Part shown: positions 63,867-64,000 of the stretch, piece by piece | Layout of the letters: each line of letters begins with the position of its first letter | Numbering within the stretch: position 1 is the first letter of the stretch | NCBI GenBank assembly: GCA_963720785.1 | Contig: CAVRGQ010000001.1 | Coordinates: forward strand, 1 to 64,000 | Origin: CAVRGQ01 sp963720785 | GTDB taxonomy: Bacteria > Actinomycetota > Acidimicrobiia > IMCC26256 > DASPTH01 | Reading direction: 5' to 3' | Length of the DNA: 64,000 nt | Notes under the pieces: model-generated | What the model was told of the DNA's origin: nothing | Databases searched by the model: none | The model's input: the letters and a program-made list of their open reading frames with translations, nothing else | Translations under genes and position numbers: made by a program

Positions 63867-64000
63867 GAAGTCCTCGCCCGCCCACACGCCGACCTCCGAC
63901 GGGCACGCGTCGCCCTGGGTGAGGTGACCGAGCACGGTCGTCTCGAGGTCGTCGACCCGCCGCAACAGCGCCTGGAGCGACGCACCGACGAGGTCGGGAA
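63858..64000 (-). CDS. C-terminal fragment of an uncharacterised protein, 5' end outside window
   Basis: An open frame entering from the right edge and ending at TGA 63858-63860. The visible 47 residues read helix 'LVGASLQALLRRVDDLETTV' then 'GDACPSEVGVWAGEDFSI'. Codon use fits the genome. Too little is present to name a family. Confidence 0.5.
   Translation of the reverse strand, partial: PDLVGASLQALLRRVDDLETTVLGHLTQGDACPSEVGVWAGEDFSI

Overview
The window is about 70% G+C, densely packed and full of ATGA/GTGA/TGATG gene overlaps. Mycothiol synthase (MshD), an HU protein with a lysine/alanine histone-H1-like tail, many luciferase-like (F420/FMN type) monooxygenases, acyl-CoA ligases and short-chain dehydrogenases point to an actinobacterium. 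The gene mix (amidohydrolase_2, SnoaL/NTF2, LLM, sulfotransferase, M2 peptidase) would suit the class Acidimicrobiia, but that placement is inference. No rRNA, tRNA, CRISPR array, integrase or transposase was seen.

Layout. 1-1.5 kb: end of a secreted beta-helix protein, an AHSA1 protein and a small acidic protein. 1.6-5.3 kb: leftward histidine operon hisD-hisC-hisB-hisA, lacking hisH. 5.4-7.5 kb: small proteins, nth and a VOC protein. 7.6-10 kb: mshD-rlmN-membrane protein, translationally coupled. 10-13 kb: an accessory patch of lower G+C with secreted proteins, including two tandem helical paralogs. 13-16.4 kb: acetoacetyl-CoA synthetase divergent from maoC-citE. 16.4-24 kb: M2 peptidase, SDR, acyl-CoA ligase, Gfo/Idh/MocA oxidoreductase and GH3 glucosidase. 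24-34.4 kb: a catabolic island of five SDRs, two LLM monooxygenases, two amidohydrolases, two NTF2-fold proteins and a TetR regulator. 34.5-50 kb: mostly housekeeping or surface functions (trmO, YyaL-like, PPK2, aquaporin, HU, YihY, serine hydrolase, sulfotransferase, acyl-CoA ligase, glycosyltransferases). 50-54.7 kb: M24 peptidase, sulfatase and haloalkane-dehalogenase-like genes divergent from a second TetR. 54.7-64 kb: mixed metabolism including a molybdopterin oxidoreductase.

How the genes may work together. The 24-34 kb island looks like one regulated pathway. The palindrome TAAC-N3-GTTA (one copy imperfect) lies 36-44 bases upstream of four start codons in the three relevant promoter regions, and one of those genes encodes the TetR repressor. 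The substrate cannot be read from the sequence. The M24-sulfatase-dehalogenase operon has its own 22-bp perfect palindrome in the divergent promoter shared with its TetR gene.

Reading caution. At least twenty otherwise well-conserved genes carry single-base frameshifts. About nine sit exactly where a GCGCG-type alternation would restore the protein. The simplest explanation is uncorrected sequencing error, perhaps at a modified motif, rather than mass pseudogenisation. For those genes the full repaired span is given and the break is described. One SDR (24028-24658) also lacks an internal segment and is called a pseudogene.
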